Shown here: in pieces, positions 38,638-48,729 of the stretch
How the letters are laid out: each line of letters starts with the position of its first letter
Position numbering within the stretch: position 1 is the stretch's first letter
The notes under the pieces: model-generated
Told to the model about the DNA's origin: nothing
Databases searched by the model: none
What the model saw: only the letters and a program-made list of their open reading frames with translations
Program-made: the position numbers and the translations under genes
Assembly (NCBI RefSeq): GCF_024834045.1
Contig: NZ_JANUXW010000001.1
Coordinates: forward strand, 186,001-250,000
Reading direction: 5' to 3'
DNA from: Neisseria montereyensis
GTDB taxonomy: Bacteria; Pseudomonadota; Gammaproteobacteria; Burkholderiales; Neisseriaceae
DNA: 64,000 nt

Positions 38638-39984
38638 ATGAGCATTCTTGAAGCCGGTTTCGTTTTATTCTTATTGATTCTGATGAGCGGGTTTGTTTCC
38701 GCAGCCGAGTTGGCACTTGCATCTTCGCGCAAAATTAAATTGCAGGTGATGGGTAAAGAAGGGGATGTGCGTGCATTGGAAGTTTTGGCGATGCAGGAAC
38801 AGCCGGGCAGCTTTATTACGATTGTTCAAATCGGCCTGAATGCGGTTGCGGTTTTGGGCGGTATTATCGGTGAAGCGGCCATCAGTCCTTTTTTCAGCCA
38901 ATTATTCAACCGCTACGGTATATCTTCAGAGTGGGAATCTGCGGCATCGTTATTGTCATTTTTATTGGTGACGGCGGTGTTTATTTTATTCGCCGATCTG
39001 ATGCCCAAACGCTTTGCCATGATTAATCCCGAACGCGTGGCAGTGCGTGTGGTTCGCCCCGTGATGTTGTTGATTTTTATATTGAAGCCGTTGGTATTCT
39101 TTTTTGATGGCATGGCCAATCTATTATTTCGTTCTTTGAGAATTTCAACAGTACGCACGGATCAATTAACTTCGGAAGATATTTATGCGGTCGTAGATGC
39201 CGGTGCGCAGGCAGGGGTATTGAAGCAGCAGGAACACTACCTGATTGAAAATATTTTCGATATGCAGACGCGCACGGTGACTTCAACCATGAATACGCGC
39301 GAACATATTGTTTATGTTGATAAAGACGACGATATAGACACCGTATTAGCCAAAATGGACGAAATGCCGCATGCCAAAATTCTGGTATGTGATGGCGAAT
39401 TGGAAAAAGTACTCGGCTATATCGAATCGCATACGTTTTTAACGCTGTATTTAAAAGAAAAAAATATCCGGCCGACCGACCGTAGGGTATTGCGCAAAGC
39501 TTTGTTTATTCCTGATACCTTGTCGTTATACGAAGTATTGGAAACGTTTAAAAATGCCGGTGAAGATTTTGCGGTGATTATTAACGAATACGCTTTGGTG
39601 GTCGGTGTGGTGACGTTGAAAGACGTGATGAATATTGTGATGGGCGAATTGGTGGCAACCGAAGAAGAACCGCAGATTATCCGGCGCGATGAAACTTCTT
39701 GGCTGATAGATGGTGCCACGCCTTTAGAAGATGTGATGCGGGCACTGGATATTCCCATGTTTCCGGATGCGGAAAACTATGAAACGCTAAGCGGGTTTAT
39801 GATGTATTCGTTGCGGAAGATTCCGAAGAAAACCGATTTTGTGATTTTTGATAAATATAAATTTGAAATTATTGATACGGAAAATTTTAAAATCGATCAG
39901 TTGCTGGTATCGGTTTATCAGGATGCCTCGGAATCTGACAATAGCAATGTATCCGGTAATATATCCGGCAAAGAAGCGGGATAG
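38638..39984 (+). CDS. CNNM/CorC-type membrane protein (hemolysin family)
   Basis: 448-residue inner-membrane protein of the CNNM family (DUF21, CBS pair, CorC_HlyC domain), linked to Mg2+/Co2+ efflux or resistance; the name hemolysin is historical. Membrane domain about 1-180 with FVSAAELALASSRKIKL at 20-36, CBS pair about 205-340 (TVTSTMNTREHIVYVDKDD, FAVIINEYALVVGVVTLKD), C-terminal domain about 355-430. Flanked by AT-rich DNA and a paired-DUS terminator. Confidence 0.9.
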   Translation: MSILEAGFVLFLLILMSGFVSAAELALASSRKIKLQVMGKEGDVRALEVLAMQEQPGSFITIVQIGLNAVAVLGGIIGEAAISPFFSQLFNRYGISSEWESAASLLSFLLVTAVFILFADLMPKRFAMINPERVAVRVVRPVMLLIFILKPLVFFFDGMANLLFRSLRISTVRTDQLTSEDIYAVVDAGAQAGVLKQQEHYLIENIFDMQTRTVTSTMNTREHIVYVDKDDDIDTVLAKMDEMPHAKILVCDGELEKVLGYIESHTFLTLYLKEKNIRPTDRRVLRKALFIPDTLSLYEVLETFKNAGEDFAVIINEYALVVGVVTLKDVMNIVMGELVATEEEPQIIRRDETSWLIDGATPLEDVMRALDIPMFPDAENYETLSGFMMYSLRKIPKKTDFVIFDKYKFEIIDTENFKIDQLLVSVYQDASESDNSNVSGNISGKEAG

Positions 39985-40001
39985 TATGCCGAATCTTATT
40001 C

Positions 40002-40037
40002 AACAGGCCGTCTGAAAAAGCTTTCAGACGGCCTGTT
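40002..40037 (+). terminator. Paired-DUS terminator after CNNM gene
   Basis: AACAGGCCGTCTGAAA with complement TTTCAGACGGCCTGTT, four-base loop. Confidence 0.8.
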
Positions 40038-40316
40038 TGTTATTATCGATATATCTTGTATTAATCTGTTTATTTAGTGAATAGATATATAAATAAATTT
40101 ATTTTTGGTGATATAAACTATTTAATATCTTTAAAATATGTATTTTTAATAAAATTCACTGAATTAAAATTTTGGGCCGGAAGCATAAAATACTGTTTTC
40201 TATCTTGCAGAAAGCTTTTCCAGCGTCTAGAATCCAACGTCAACCGTATATTTTTCGTTATGTTGCCGGAGTATGCCGGCTAGCAACCCAATCAGAAGAA
40301 AAAAGGCACAACCAAT

Positions 40317-41420
40317 ATGTTACCCCCGATCTATAACTTCTCCGCCGGCCCCGCTATTTTGCCGGATTCCGTATTAAGCACGGCTCAAAATGAAATGTTC
40401 GACTATAACGGCACGGGTTTTTCGGTGATGACCATGAGTCACCGTTCCGAAGTGTTTATGAGCATTTTGTATCATGCCGAACAAGACTTGCGCCAATTAT
40501 TGAATATTCCCGATAACTACAAAGTATTGTTTTTACAGGGTGGTGCCAGTGCGCAATTTAATATGGTGGTGATGAATTTTGCGAATGGCTTCAAGCGCGT
40601 GGATTCGGTGGTAACCGGTAACTGGTCTGCTATTGCTCATTCCCAAATGGGTAAACTTTCCGATGCCGAAATTCATTTGGCGGCCGACGGCGGTAAGCTG
40701 TTCAACTACACCAACCTGCCGCCGGTAAATTCTTGGGATATTGATAAAAATTCTGCGTTTGTACATTTTGTGATTAACGAAACCGTACATGGTTTGCAGT
40801 ATCGGGAAGTGCCCAAATTAGGCGACGATATGCCGCCGTTGGTTTGCGATATGTCGAGTGAAATTTTATCGCGCCCGATTAATGTATCTGATTTCGGTGT
40901 GATTTATGCGGGTGCCCAGAAAAATATCGGCCCTTCCGGTGCCACGATTGTGATTATTCGCGAAGACCTGTTGGACAGATGTTCCGACCGTATCCCCGAT
41001 GTGTGGAACTACAAATCGCATATTAATAGACAAGGTATGTATAACACGCCGGCTACCTATCCGATTTATATTTCCGGCTTGGTGTTCCGCTGGTTGCAGT
41101 CGCAAGGCGGGGTGGCGCATATGGAAACCATCAATACGCTGAAAGCCAAAACATTATATGAAGCGATTGATAACAGCGGCGGTTTCTATATCAATAATGT
41201 TCATCCGGGTGCGCGCTCTAAAATGAATGTGATTTTCACCACCGGCGATAAACGCTTGGATGAATTGTTTGCACAAGAATCGACTACCCGCGGTTTGCAG
41301 TTACTGCGCGGTTATAAAACCATGGGCGGTATGCGTGCCAGCATTTACAATGCCATGACCTTGCAAGGCGTGGAAGCTTTGATTGCGTTTATGGAAGAAT
41401 TCCAACGCCGCTACGGTTAA
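40317..41420 (+). CDS. serC: Phosphoserine aminotransferase
   Basis: PLP enzyme converting 3-phosphohydroxypyruvate to phosphoserine; also serves vitamin B6 synthesis. 367 residues. Begins YNFSAGPAILPDSVL, the family hallmark; PLP lysine in YAGAQKNIGPSGATIV; RGYKTMGGMRASIYNAM at the C-terminus binds substrate phosphate. A RBS-like AAAAAAGG lies 13 bases upstream. Monocistronic. Confidence 0.97.
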   Translation: MLPPIYNFSAGPAILPDSVLSTAQNEMFDYNGTGFSVMTMSHRSEVFMSILYHAEQDLRQLLNIPDNYKVLFLQGGASAQFNMVVMNFANGFKRVDSVVTGNWSAIAHSQMGKLSDAEIHLAADGGKLFNYTNLPPVNSWDIDKNSAFVHFVINETVHGLQYREVPKLGDDMPPLVCDMSSEILSRPINVSDFGVIYAGAQKNIGPSGATIVIIREDLLDRCSDRIPDVWNYKSHINRQGMYNTPATYPIYISGLVFRWLQSQGGVAHMETINTLKAKTLYEAIDNSGGFYINNVHPGARSKMNVIFTTGDKRLDELFAQESTTRGLQLLRGYKTMGGMRASIYNAMTLQGVEALIAFMEEFQRRYG

Positions 41421-41436
41421 GCGGTTTAAGGGTGTA

Positions 41437-41468
41437 TAGGCCGTCTGAAAATATTTCAGGCGGCCTTA
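41437..41468 (+). terminator. serC terminator (DUS with imperfect partner)
   Basis: TAGGCCGTCTGAAA with TTTCAGGCGGCCTTA; one G-T mismatch position. Confidence 0.7.
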
Positions 41469-41504
41469 TTATCATGTTGTTCTTTATTTTTCCGAGTATC
41501 GATT

Positions 41505-42215
41505 ATGAATGTGTCCGATTCCCCTATGGCGGAGTTTAAGCGCGGTATAAAAGAATGCCTGCCCGTTACCATCGGATTATTGCCGTTTGCCTTAATTCTG
41601 GGCGTGCAGGGCAGTCAGCAGGGAATAAGCTGGTTGGAAATGATGCTGATGACGGGATTGAATTTTGCCGGCGGATCGGAATTTGCCGCCGTCGGTTTGT
41701 GGGCAGATCCGCTGCCGGTGCTGCTGATTATTGCGGTAACACTTATGATTAATACCCGCCATATTTTGATGGGGGCGGCCTTAACGCCTTATTTAAAAGG
41801 GCTGCCGCTGAAGAAAGTTTTGCCGGCCTTGTTTTTTATGACTGATGAAAGCTGGGCGTTGAGTTTGGCGGATATCAATAAGCGTAAAAAATCGGGGGAA
41901 CAGCCGTTTAGCCTGGCTTATTATATGGGTGTGAGCCTAACGGTTTATTTTGTCTGGTTTCCGTTTGCCGGTATCGGTGCGGCGGTGGGGCCGCAATTCG
42001 GCGATGTGGCGGCATGGGGTTTCGGCATGGCGTTTCCGGCAGTGTTTTTGGTGTTGTTGCGCAGTTTGTGGAAAGGGTTTTCTGCCGCCTTGCCGTGGCT
42101 GGTGAGTTTTCTCACCGCGATTGTGGTGTATGTGAATATAGACGGGGCTTGGTATGTGCCCGCAGGTGCGTTGGCGGGGCTGTTGGCAACCTATATTCAG
42201 GTGGGTAAATCATGA
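41505..42215 (+). CDS. azlC: AzlC-family branched-chain amino acid exporter, large subunit
   Basis: 236-residue inner-membrane protein with about five to six helices. Family signature region: LPFALILGVQGSQQGISWLEMMLMTGLNFAGGSEFAAVGLW is at about 26-66 and the TRHILMGAALTPYLKGLP segment near 84-101. In characterised bacteria AzlC with AzlD exports branched-chain amino acids. MAEFKRG at 41526 is an alternative start. Overlaps azlD by four bases (ATGA), so the two are translationally coupled. Confidence 0.88.
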   Translation: MNVSDSPMAEFKRGIKECLPVTIGLLPFALILGVQGSQQGISWLEMMLMTGLNFAGGSEFAAVGLWADPLPVLLIIAVTLMINTRHILMGAALTPYLKGLPLKKVLPALFFMTDESWALSLADINKRKKSGEQPFSLAYYMGVSLTVYFVWFPFAGIGAAVGPQFGDVAAWGFGMAFPAVFLVLLRSLWKGFSAALPWLVSFLTAIVVYVNIDGAWYVPAGALAGLLATYIQVGKS

Positions 42216-42511
42216 TTTCATGGGCTTCGCTACTCACGATTCTGGGTATGATGGCAGTGACCTACTTCACCCGTTTAATCGGCTTTTTTGCCTTACGCAA
42301 CCGAACCTTAAGCAAGCGTGCGGCAGCGGTTGCCGATGCGGCGCCGGGCTGTGTATTGATTGCCGTGATTGCACCGTATTTTGTGTCTGACAAACCGAGT
42401 GAGTTGATTGCGCTGGCGTTAACGGTTTTTGCCGCCAGCCGCTGGGGGATGCTGCCGACGGTGTTGGTCGGTGTGGTTTCGGCGGGTGTATTGGGGCACT
42501 TAATGAAATAA
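42212..42511 (+). CDS. azlD: AzlD-family small membrane subunit
   Basis: 99 residues, four predicted hydrophobic segments; the MAVTYFTRLIGFFALRNR opening is typical of AzlD. Partner of AzlC in amino acid export. The stop-start ATGA overlap with azlC supports a two-subunit complex. Confidence 0.87.
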   Translation: MISWASLLTILGMMAVTYFTRLIGFFALRNRTLSKRAAAVADAAPGCVLIAVIAPYFVSDKPSELIALALTVFAASRWGMLPTVLVGVVSAGVLGHLMK

Positions 42512-42526
42512 AGTATGTTATAGATA

Positions 42527-42560
42527 AAAAGCCGTCTGAACTGTTTTCAGACGGCCTTTT
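42527..42560. terminator. Paired-DUS terminator between azlD and DUF456 gene
   Basis: AAAAGCCGTCTGAA with TTCAGACGGCCTTTT, convergent genes on either side, T-rich both ways. Confidence 0.8.
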
Positions 42561-42573
42561 ACTATATGGAATA

Positions 42574-43062
42574 TTAAAACAGGCTGAAGATGCCTAATAC
42601 GATAAGCGTTAGCAATATGGTGAGTGCGCAGCCAACCTTAGCGACAACGCCGATAATAAAGCCGATAAACGTGCCGATACTGACTTTGCCTGCAGACCAT
42701 AAATCTTTGCGCGCCCAAAATTCACCGATAGCGGCGCCAAGCAAAGGCCCTAATAACAGGCCGGGCAGTGAAAAAAACGCCCCGATAATACCGCCGATAA
42801 GTGAACCCCAGATGGCCGTTTTGCTGGCGCCGGTAAATTTGGCACCCAGCATCCCTGCTACATAATCGGTTGCCGTGCCCAGTATGGTAACGACAGCGAG
42901 AAAAATCAGCGTATTGGTGCCGATAATGTGATAGCCGTCTGCATAGGCCAGCAACCATGCCCCGCCGAACATCAAACCCAAGCCGGGAAGGGCGGGGTAA
43001 ATCGTGCCGAGTAGTCCGGCAATGAGGGCAATCAGGCCGAGCGCAACCAGAATAGCAGTCAT
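42574..43062 (-). CDS. DUF456 family membrane protein
   Basis: 162 residues, extremely hydrophobic, with glycine-rich helices (GLIGGIIGAFFSLPGLLLGPLLGAAIGE-like middle at about 87-115, GSLIGGIIGAFF and LLLGPLLGAAIGE visible). It matches the DUF456 family of small bacterial inner-membrane proteins with no established function. Monocistronic on the minus strand, divergent from rep. Confidence 0.8.
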   Translation of the reverse strand: MTAILVALGLIALIAGLLGTIYPALPGLGLMFGGAWLLAYADGYHIIGTNTLIFLAVVTILGTATDYVAGMLGAKFTGASKTAIWGSLIGGIIGAFFSLPGLLLGPLLGAAIGEFWARKDLWSAGKVSIGTFIGFIIGVVAKVGCALTILLTLIVLGIFSLF

Positions 43063-43083
43063 TTAACATCCTTTTTTAATAGC

Positions 43084-43118
43084 AGGCCGTCTGAATGCCG
43101 ATTGTTTTCAGACGGCCT
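43084..43118. repeat. Inverted DUS pair between divergent genes
   Basis: AGGCCGTCTGAA at 43084 and complement to 43118. It sits upstream of both DUF456 gene and rep, so it is unlikely to be a terminator of either. Confidence 0.7.
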
Positions 43119-43344
43119 AAGCAGTATGGGAAAGCAGTGGCGTACCAACGATATTTATGAATACGGTATGGCACGCCGCAAAGCCTGTATTTTAACCCGA
43201 AGCCTTGCGTTTCAGTAGCGTCACCGTGCAAAAATAAATAAAGCCGGTTGGGGAAGCCGGTCGACAGTGTTTGTTATATGGCAGTGAGGCAGGGTGCAAA
43301 ATGTTATAATCAAGTCCGCATTTTTTCAGACGGCCTTATTCTTC

Positions 43345-45357
43345 ATGAAACTCAATCCGCAACAACAGCAAGCCGTACAATATCTCGGCGGCCCTTTGCT
43401 GGTTTTAGCCGGCGCCGGCAGCGGCAAAACCGGTGTGATTACGCAGAAAATCAAATATTTGATTACAAGTGTCGGCTATCCTGCCCATCAAATCGCCGCC
43501 ATCACTTTTACCAATAAAGCCGCTAAAGAAATGCAGGAGCGGGTAGGAAAAATGTTGCCGAAAAACCAAACCCGCGGCTTGACCATCTGTACGTTCCACT
43601 CGCTCGGTATGCGGATTTTGCGTGAAGAAGCGGCCAATATCGGCTACAAAAAAAACTTTTCCATTCTCGATAGCACCGACAGCGCCAAAATTATCAGCGA
43701 GCTGCTGAGCAGTGCGGGCAAAGAAGCCGTTTATAAAGCCCGCCATCAGATTTCTTTGTGGAAAAACGATTTGCAAACCCCCGAAGAAGCTTTTCAGACG
43801 GCCGAAAACGAATGGAAAAGCCAAACGGCCAAACTGTATGCCGGTTATCAGGCGACTTTGGAAAGTTATCAGGCGGTGGATTTCGACGATTTAATCCGAC
43901 TGCCTGCCGTTTTGTTGCAACAAAACAGCGATATCCGCCATAAGTGGCAGTTGCGGTTGCGCTATTTGTTGGTGGACGAGTGCCAAGATACCAATGCCTG
44001 CCAATACACGTTGATGAAGCTGTTAACCGGTGCGGAGGGCATGTTTACCGCCGTAGGCGACGACGACCAATCCATCTATGCCTGGCGCGGTGCCGATATC
44101 GAAAACCTGCGCCGTATGCAGGAAGACTATCCGCAAATGAAAGTGATTAAGTTGGAGCAGAATTATCGTTCCACGGCGCGGATTTTAAAAGTGGCCAATA
44201 AGGTGATTGAAAACAACCCCAAATTGTTTAAAAAAACCTTGTGGTCGCAATTCGGCATGGGTGAGCATGTTAAGGTGGTGGCGTGCCAGCATGAGCAGCA
44301 TGAAGCGGAATGGGTGGTTAGCCAGATTGTGAAACAAAAACTGGTGGGTGGCGATAAAACCAAATATGCCGATTTTGCCGTGCTTTACCGCGGCAATCAT
44401 CAGGCGCGGATTTTTGAAGAAGCGCTGCGCAGCGCCCGCATTCCCTACCAGCTTTCAGGCGGCCAGAGTTTTTTTGACAAGGCGGAAATCAAAGATGTTT
44501 TGGCCTATATCCGTTTATTGGCCAATCCCGATGACGATCCCGCTTTTTTACGCGCAGTAACCACACCCAAGCGCGGTATCGGCGAGGTGACGCTGGGTAA
44601 ACTGAACGCTTATGCCCATGATCACGAGTGCAGCCTGTATGAAGCGGCCTTGAAGCCAGAAGCATTGTCGACGCTCAACACGCAAAACCGCGAACATTTG
44701 CAGCAGTTTATGGCATTGATGGAGCAATACCGCGCCCGTGCGGAACGTGATGATGCCGGTGTGTTGGTGAACAATTTGCTTGGCGATATTGCCTATGAAG
44801 CCCATTTGCTCAACAGCGAAGAGGGTAAGGCAGGCGAAATCAAATGGCGCAATGTAACCGACTTAACCGACTGGTTGGCGCGCAAAGGCAGCCAAGACGA
44901 TAAAAATATTATTGAAATCGCCCAAACCATTGCCTTGATGACCTTGTTGGAAGGGAAAAACGAAGACGAAGTAGATGCGGTGAAACTCTCTACACTCCAT
45001 GCTTCCAAAGGGTTGGAATATCCTTATGTGTTTTTGGTCGGTTGTGAAGAAGGGATGCTGCCGCATGCCGACAGTATCGAAGAATCCAATGTAGAGGAAG
45101 AACGGCGTTTGATGTATGTCGGTATTACCCGCGCCAAACGCCAATTAACACTGACCCATTGCGTGAAAAGAAAACGGCAGGGCACTTGGCAGTTTCCCGA
45201 TCCCAGCCGCTTTATCGACGAAATGCCGCAAGACGATTTGAAGATTTTAGGCAGAAAAGGCGGCGAACCGATTGTGAGCAAAGAAGAGGGTAAAAGCAAT
45301 CTGGCCGGCTTGAGGGCAATGTTGGCGTCAAAAGCAAAAAACAGCCAAACACCTTAA
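43345..45357 (+). CDS. rep: ATP-dependent DNA helicase Rep
   Basis: SF1A 3'-5' helicase that clears proteins ahead of replication forks. Start at 43345 (MKLNPQQQQAVQYL); the ORF reaches upstream to 43294 through a DUS. 670 residues against 673 in E. coli. Walker A GAGSGKT at 23-29, ITFTNKAAKEM (Ia), Walker B LLVDECQDTN with Asp211-Glu212 and the unusual Cys213 where DEYQDT is usual, GDDDQSIYAWRGA (III), LEQNYRS (IV), LSTLHASKGLEYPYVF (V), YVGITRAKRQL (VI). A DUS at 43793 is in frame (FQTA). Convergent with recA. Confidence 0.95.
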   Translation: MKLNPQQQQAVQYLGGPLLVLAGAGSGKTGVITQKIKYLITSVGYPAHQIAAITFTNKAAKEMQERVGKMLPKNQTRGLTICTFHSLGMRILREEAANIGYKKNFSILDSTDSAKIISELLSSAGKEAVYKARHQISLWKNDLQTPEEAFQTAENEWKSQTAKLYAGYQATLESYQAVDFDDLIRLPAVLLQQNSDIRHKWQLRLRYLLVDECQDTNACQYTLMKLLTGAEGMFTAVGDDDQSIYAWRGADIENLRRMQEDYPQMKVIKLEQNYRSTARILKVANKVIENNPKLFKKTLWSQFGMGEHVKVVACQHEQHEAEWVVSQIVKQKLVGGDKTKYADFAVLYRGNHQARIFEEALRSARIPYQLSGGQSFFDKAEIKDVLAYIRLLANPDDDPAFLRAVTTPKRGIGEVTLGKLNAYAHDHECSLYEAALKPEALSTLNTQNREHLQQFMALMEQYRARAERDDAGVLVNNLLGDIAYEAHLLNSEEGKAGEIKWRNVTDLTDWLARKGSQDDKNIIEIAQTIALMTLLEGKNEDEVDAVKLSTLHASKGLEYPYVFLVGCEEGMLPHADSIEESNVEEERRLMYVGITRAKRQLTLTHCVKRKRQGTWQFPDPSRFIDEMPQDDLKILGRKGGEPIVSKEEGKSNLAGLRAMLASKAKNSQTP

Positions 45358-45367
45358 AGTATCAATA

Positions 45368-45404
45368 AAACAGGCCGTCTGAAAAAGTTTCAGACGGCCT
45401 GTTT
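45368..45404. terminator. Paired-DUS terminator between rep and recA
   Basis: AAACAGGCCGTCTGAAA with a perfect 17-base complement and three-base loop, between convergent genes. Confidence 0.8.
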
Positions 45405-45418
45405 ATATGGAAAACCTT

Positions 45419-46465
45419 TTATTCTTCAGGCTGTTCGCCATCGGTGTCGTCTAGCGTACCTTCGGTGATTTGAACATTAATGCCTGCTTTGGCACGGATT
45501 TTCGCATCGATTTCATTGGCAACCTCAGGGTTTTCTTTCAGCCATACGCGCACATTGTCTTTGCCTTGGCCGATTTTGGCGCCATTGTAGCTATACCAAG
45601 CACCTGATTTTTCAACGATATCGAATTTCACGCCTAAATCAATCAGTTCGCCTTCCCAGCTAATCCCTTCGCCATAAAGAATATCGAATTCGGCTTGGCG
45701 GAATGGCGGCGCCACTTTGTTTTTAATCACTTTGACTTTGGTTTCATTACCCAAAACATCATCGCCTTTTTTAATCGCACCGGTGCGGCGGATATCCAGG
45801 CGGACGGAAGCGTAGAATTTCAAGGCATTACCGCCGGTAGTGGTTTCGGGGCTGCCGAACATCACACCGATTTTCATACGGATTTGGTTAATAAAAATCA
45901 CCAGTGTGTTGGTTTTTTTGATATGGCCGGTGAGTTTACGCAAGGCTTGGCTCATCAGGCGCGCTTGCAGGCCGACATGGCTGTCGCCCATTTCGCCTTC
46001 GATTTCAGCTTTCGGCACCAGTGCGGCCACGGAATCGACCACAACCATATCCACGCCGCCGGAACGAACCAACATATCGCAAATTTCCAGTGCCTGCTCA
46101 CCGGTATCGGGTTGGGAAACCAGTAAATCTTCTACTTTCACGCCCAATTTACGGGCATAAATGGGGTCGAAGGCATTTTCGGCATCGATAAAGGCACAAG
46201 TGCCGCCGTTTTTCTGACACTGAGCCACGGCTTCCAAACATAAAGTGGTTTTACCAGAAGATTCGGGGCCGAAAATTTCAACCACGCGGCCGCGCGGCAA
46301 ACCGCCTACACCGAGTGCTAAATCCAAACCGAGCGAACCGGTGGAAATCACTTCTAAATTTTCATCTTTATGGCTGCCGTCCATTTTCATAATGGAGCCT
46401 TTGCCAAAGTTTTTTTCAATCTGTGCAAGTGCTGCTGCTAATGCTTTGCTTTTTTCGTCTGACAT
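45419..46465 (-). CDS. recA: Recombinase RecA
   Basis: Strand-exchange ATPase for recombination and repair, and needed for natural transformation. 348 residues. Walker A GPESSGKT at 66-73, Walker [19 protein letters not shown], loop L1 [17 protein letters not shown], loop L2 [19 protein letters not shown], acidic C-terminal tail ending GEQPEE. A short upstream region (46466-46628) must hold its promoter; no LexA-type box was recognised, as expected if SOS is absent in Neisseria. Confidence 0.98.
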   Translation of the reverse strand: MSDEKSKALAAALAQIEKNFGKGSIMKMDGSHKDENLEVISTGSLGLDLALGVGGLPRGRVVEIFGPESSGKTTLCLEAVAQCQKNGGTCAFIDAENAFDPIYARKLGVKVEDLLVSQPDTGEQALEICDMLVRSGGVDMVVVDSVAALVPKAEIEGEMGDSHVGLQARLMSQALRKLTGHIKKTNTLVIFINQIRMKIGVMFGSPETTTGGNALKFYASVRLDIRRTGAIKKGDDVLGNETKVKVIKNKVAPPFRQAEFDILYGEGISWEGELIDLGVKFDIVEKSGAWYSYNGAKIGQGKDNVRVWLKENPEVANEIDAKIRAKAGINVQITEGTLDDTDGEQPEE

Positions 46466-46628
46466 GAATGTTCCTGTATGGAATATTAAGGGTTTAGATA
46501 AAGATTATCGCATAAATCGCCGTATTCCGAAAAAGTTTTCATCGGCCTGTCCGGAATCTTTATTTTCTCTTAAAGCAGTGCGGCGAAACGCTTGCGTCAG
46601 TGAAAGCTTATCTGTTTCTGATAAAGAA

Positions 46629-46663
46629 AATACTGCCGAAAACAGTCTGTTTTCGGCAGTATT
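46629..46663 (-). terminator. OPT transporter gene terminator
   Basis: AATACTGCCGAAAACA with complement TGTTTTCGGCAGTATT and three-base loop; on the minus strand it is followed by TTTTCTTTATC. It separates the OPT gene from recA. Confidence 0.8.
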
Positions 46664-46692
46664 GGATGAAGTAGGTATTGATTCGAGATTGG

Positions 46693-48729
46693 TTAGCGTA
46701 CGGAAGACAATACCCGTTTCGCCACAATCAGCATGCCGGCAATAAATACCGCCAAGCCCAGCCATGAAGCGGTGGTATGCCAGTTTTCCAAATTGAGTGC
46801 CAGAGGTGCATCGGAACCGCCGCTGGTGACGGAAGCGGCAATAATAAACGCCATAATCACGCCAATCAGGCTCTCGCCGACAATCAAACCGGCGGCAAGC
46901 AGCGTACCGGTACGGTCGGCTTGTTTCAGACGGCGTTCGGTATCCGAGGGATAGCGTTTGCGCACGATAGATTTCAAAACGGCCGCTAAAACCGCACCGA
47001 TAACAATCGGCATATTGATAGAGGGCGGCAGATAGATGCCCATGCCCACAGCCAGAACGGGCAGGCTCAATTTAGATGCCGAACCTTTTTTCAGCAACCA
47101 ATCCACAATAATCAAGGCAATGCCGATAGCCACGCCGGTGAAGATATAAGTCCATTGCAGGTTATGCGCAAAAATACCTTGTGCGATCGTGGTCATCAGT
47201 GTGGCTTGCGGTGCGGCTAATGCTTGAGCGGCATCCATACCTTCGCGCGGCATGGCGCCGGTGAAACCATAAGCCTGATAGAGGATTTCCAATACCGGCG
47301 CAATCACAATGGCACCAACCACACAACCGATAATCAGTGCCACTTGTTGTCGCCAAGGCGTAGCATGAACCAAATAGCCGGTTTTTAAATCTTGCAGGTT
47401 GTCATTGGAAATAGAGGCTACCGAAATAACGGCCGAGCCGCAGAATAGCGCCAATGCCAACATAAACTGGCGGCTGCCTTCATCGGCAAACAAACCGGAA
47501 GATTCGCCAATTAGCAGCAATACGATGGAAATGGTTAGGATAGACACAATGCCGATACCGGAAATCGGGCTGGAGGAAGAACCCACCAAACCGGCCATAT
47601 AACCACAGGCGGCGGCCACCAAAAAGCCGATAACCGAAGTCAGCAAAGTGCAGACAATCACCAACAACCAAGCCAATCCTGAGGAAATGCCGGCATTTTC
47701 AATAAAATGATAAAACGAAAACGCCAAAATCAGCATCATACCCAAAACCCAAAAAATCATGGCTTTGGGTGAAAGGTCTTGCTCGACACGGTGTTCGGAA
47801 GCTTCAGCTTTACCGCTAAACGTTTGGAAAGAAAGGCGCATCCCTTCCATCATCGGTTTAAAGAGCAAAATAAGTGTCCATACGGCGGCAATACCGATGG
47901 TGCCCGCGCCGATAAAGCGTACTTTGGTTTGCCAAAGATCCATTGCGTAGGCCACCATTTCCATATCGGCCGGTTGGGGCGCGGTAGCGGAAAAGTAGGG
48001 CACTGCTACACCCCATGCAATAAAGATGCCGACCAAAATGGCAATACCGCCTGTTAGCCCGACCAGATAGCCCGCACCGAGTAGAGCCAGCGAAAAGCCC
48101 ATCGGCAATTGGAAGATGGCATTGCCGGATTTAAACCAATAGCTCGCACTATCGGCAATCACACGCAAGCCGTTACTGAAAAAACTCATTAGGCCGGCCA
48201 GAATACCGCCTGCGGCAATTTCTTTAATACCGCTTTCATTGTTGCCAATGGTTTCATCGTCATGTTCGCCGCTGCCGACTCTCAAAATTTCTGCCGCAGC
48301 CACCCCTTCCGGATAGGGTAAATCACTTTTTACCACCATCGCATAGCGCAGGGGAATGGTAAAAATCACACCTAAAATACCGCCGGCCATACACAGTAGC
48401 GTTGTTTGCCAAAACGGGAACCCGCTCCAATAGCCCGCCATTAATAAGCCGGGTAAAACAAAAATAATGGTAGAAAGCGTGCCCGCAGCAGATGCTTGGG
48501 TTTGCACCATATTGTTTTCCAGAATATTACTGTCTTTGGCAAATTTCAAAACCGCCATAGAAATCACGGCGGCAGGAATGGAAGAAGCAAAAGTCAGACC
48601 GACTTTTAAACCGAGATAAACATTGGATGCCGTGAAAATAACGGTAATCAACGCACCCAAAATCATACCGCGCAAGGTTAACTCACGGTATCCGGCATAA
48701 GGATCATGATGTTTTGATGTTATCGACAT
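46693..48729 (-). CDS. OPT-family oligopeptide (or metal-chelate) transporter
   Basis: 678-residue inner-membrane protein with about 14-16 hydrophobic segments. Opening ELTLRGMILGALITVIF and VYLGLKVGLTFASSIPAAV, then NNMVQTQASAAGT and LPYPEGVAAAEILRVG, are characteristic of prokaryotic OPT transporters, which are proton-coupled importers of peptides or, in relatives, metal chelates. Substrate not readable. A DUS at 46925 is in frame as RRLKQ. Monocistronic. Confidence 0.9.
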   Translation of the reverse strand: MSITSKHHDPYAGYRELTLRGMILGALITVIFTASNVYLGLKVGLTFASSIPAAVISMAVLKFAKDSNILENNMVQTQASAAGTLSTIIFVLPGLLMAGYWSGFPFWQTTLLCMAGGILGVIFTIPLRYAMVVKSDLPYPEGVAAAEILRVGSGEHDDETIGNNESGIKEIAAGGILAGLMSFFSNGLRVIADSASYWFKSGNAIFQLPMGFSLALLGAGYLVGLTGGIAILVGIFIAWGVAVPYFSATAPQPADMEMVAYAMDLWQTKVRFIGAGTIGIAAVWTLILLFKPMMEGMRLSFQTFSGKAEASEHRVEQDLSPKAMIFWVLGMMLILAFSFYHFIENAGISSGLAWLLVIVCTLLTSVIGFLVAAACGYMAGLVGSSSSPISGIGIVSILTISIVLLLIGESSGLFADEGSRQFMLALALFCGSAVISVASISNDNLQDLKTGYLVHATPWRQQVALIIGCVVGAIVIAPVLEILYQAYGFTGAMPREGMDAAQALAAPQATLMTTIAQGIFAHNLQWTYIFTGVAIGIALIIVDWLLKKGSASKLSLPVLAVGMGIYLPPSINMPIVIGAVLAAVLKSIVRKRYPSDTERRLKQADRTGTLLAAGLIVGESLIGVIMAFIIAASVTSGGSDAPLALNLENWHTTASWLGLAVFIAGMLIVAKRVLSSVR

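Noticed and set aside
40077-40283. 68-codon ORF upstream of serC
   Set aside because: No RBS, AT-driven composition, no recognisable motif; probably chance.
43084-43118. Inverted DUS pair as a terminator
   Set aside because: It lies upstream of two divergent genes, so there is no transcript for it to end.
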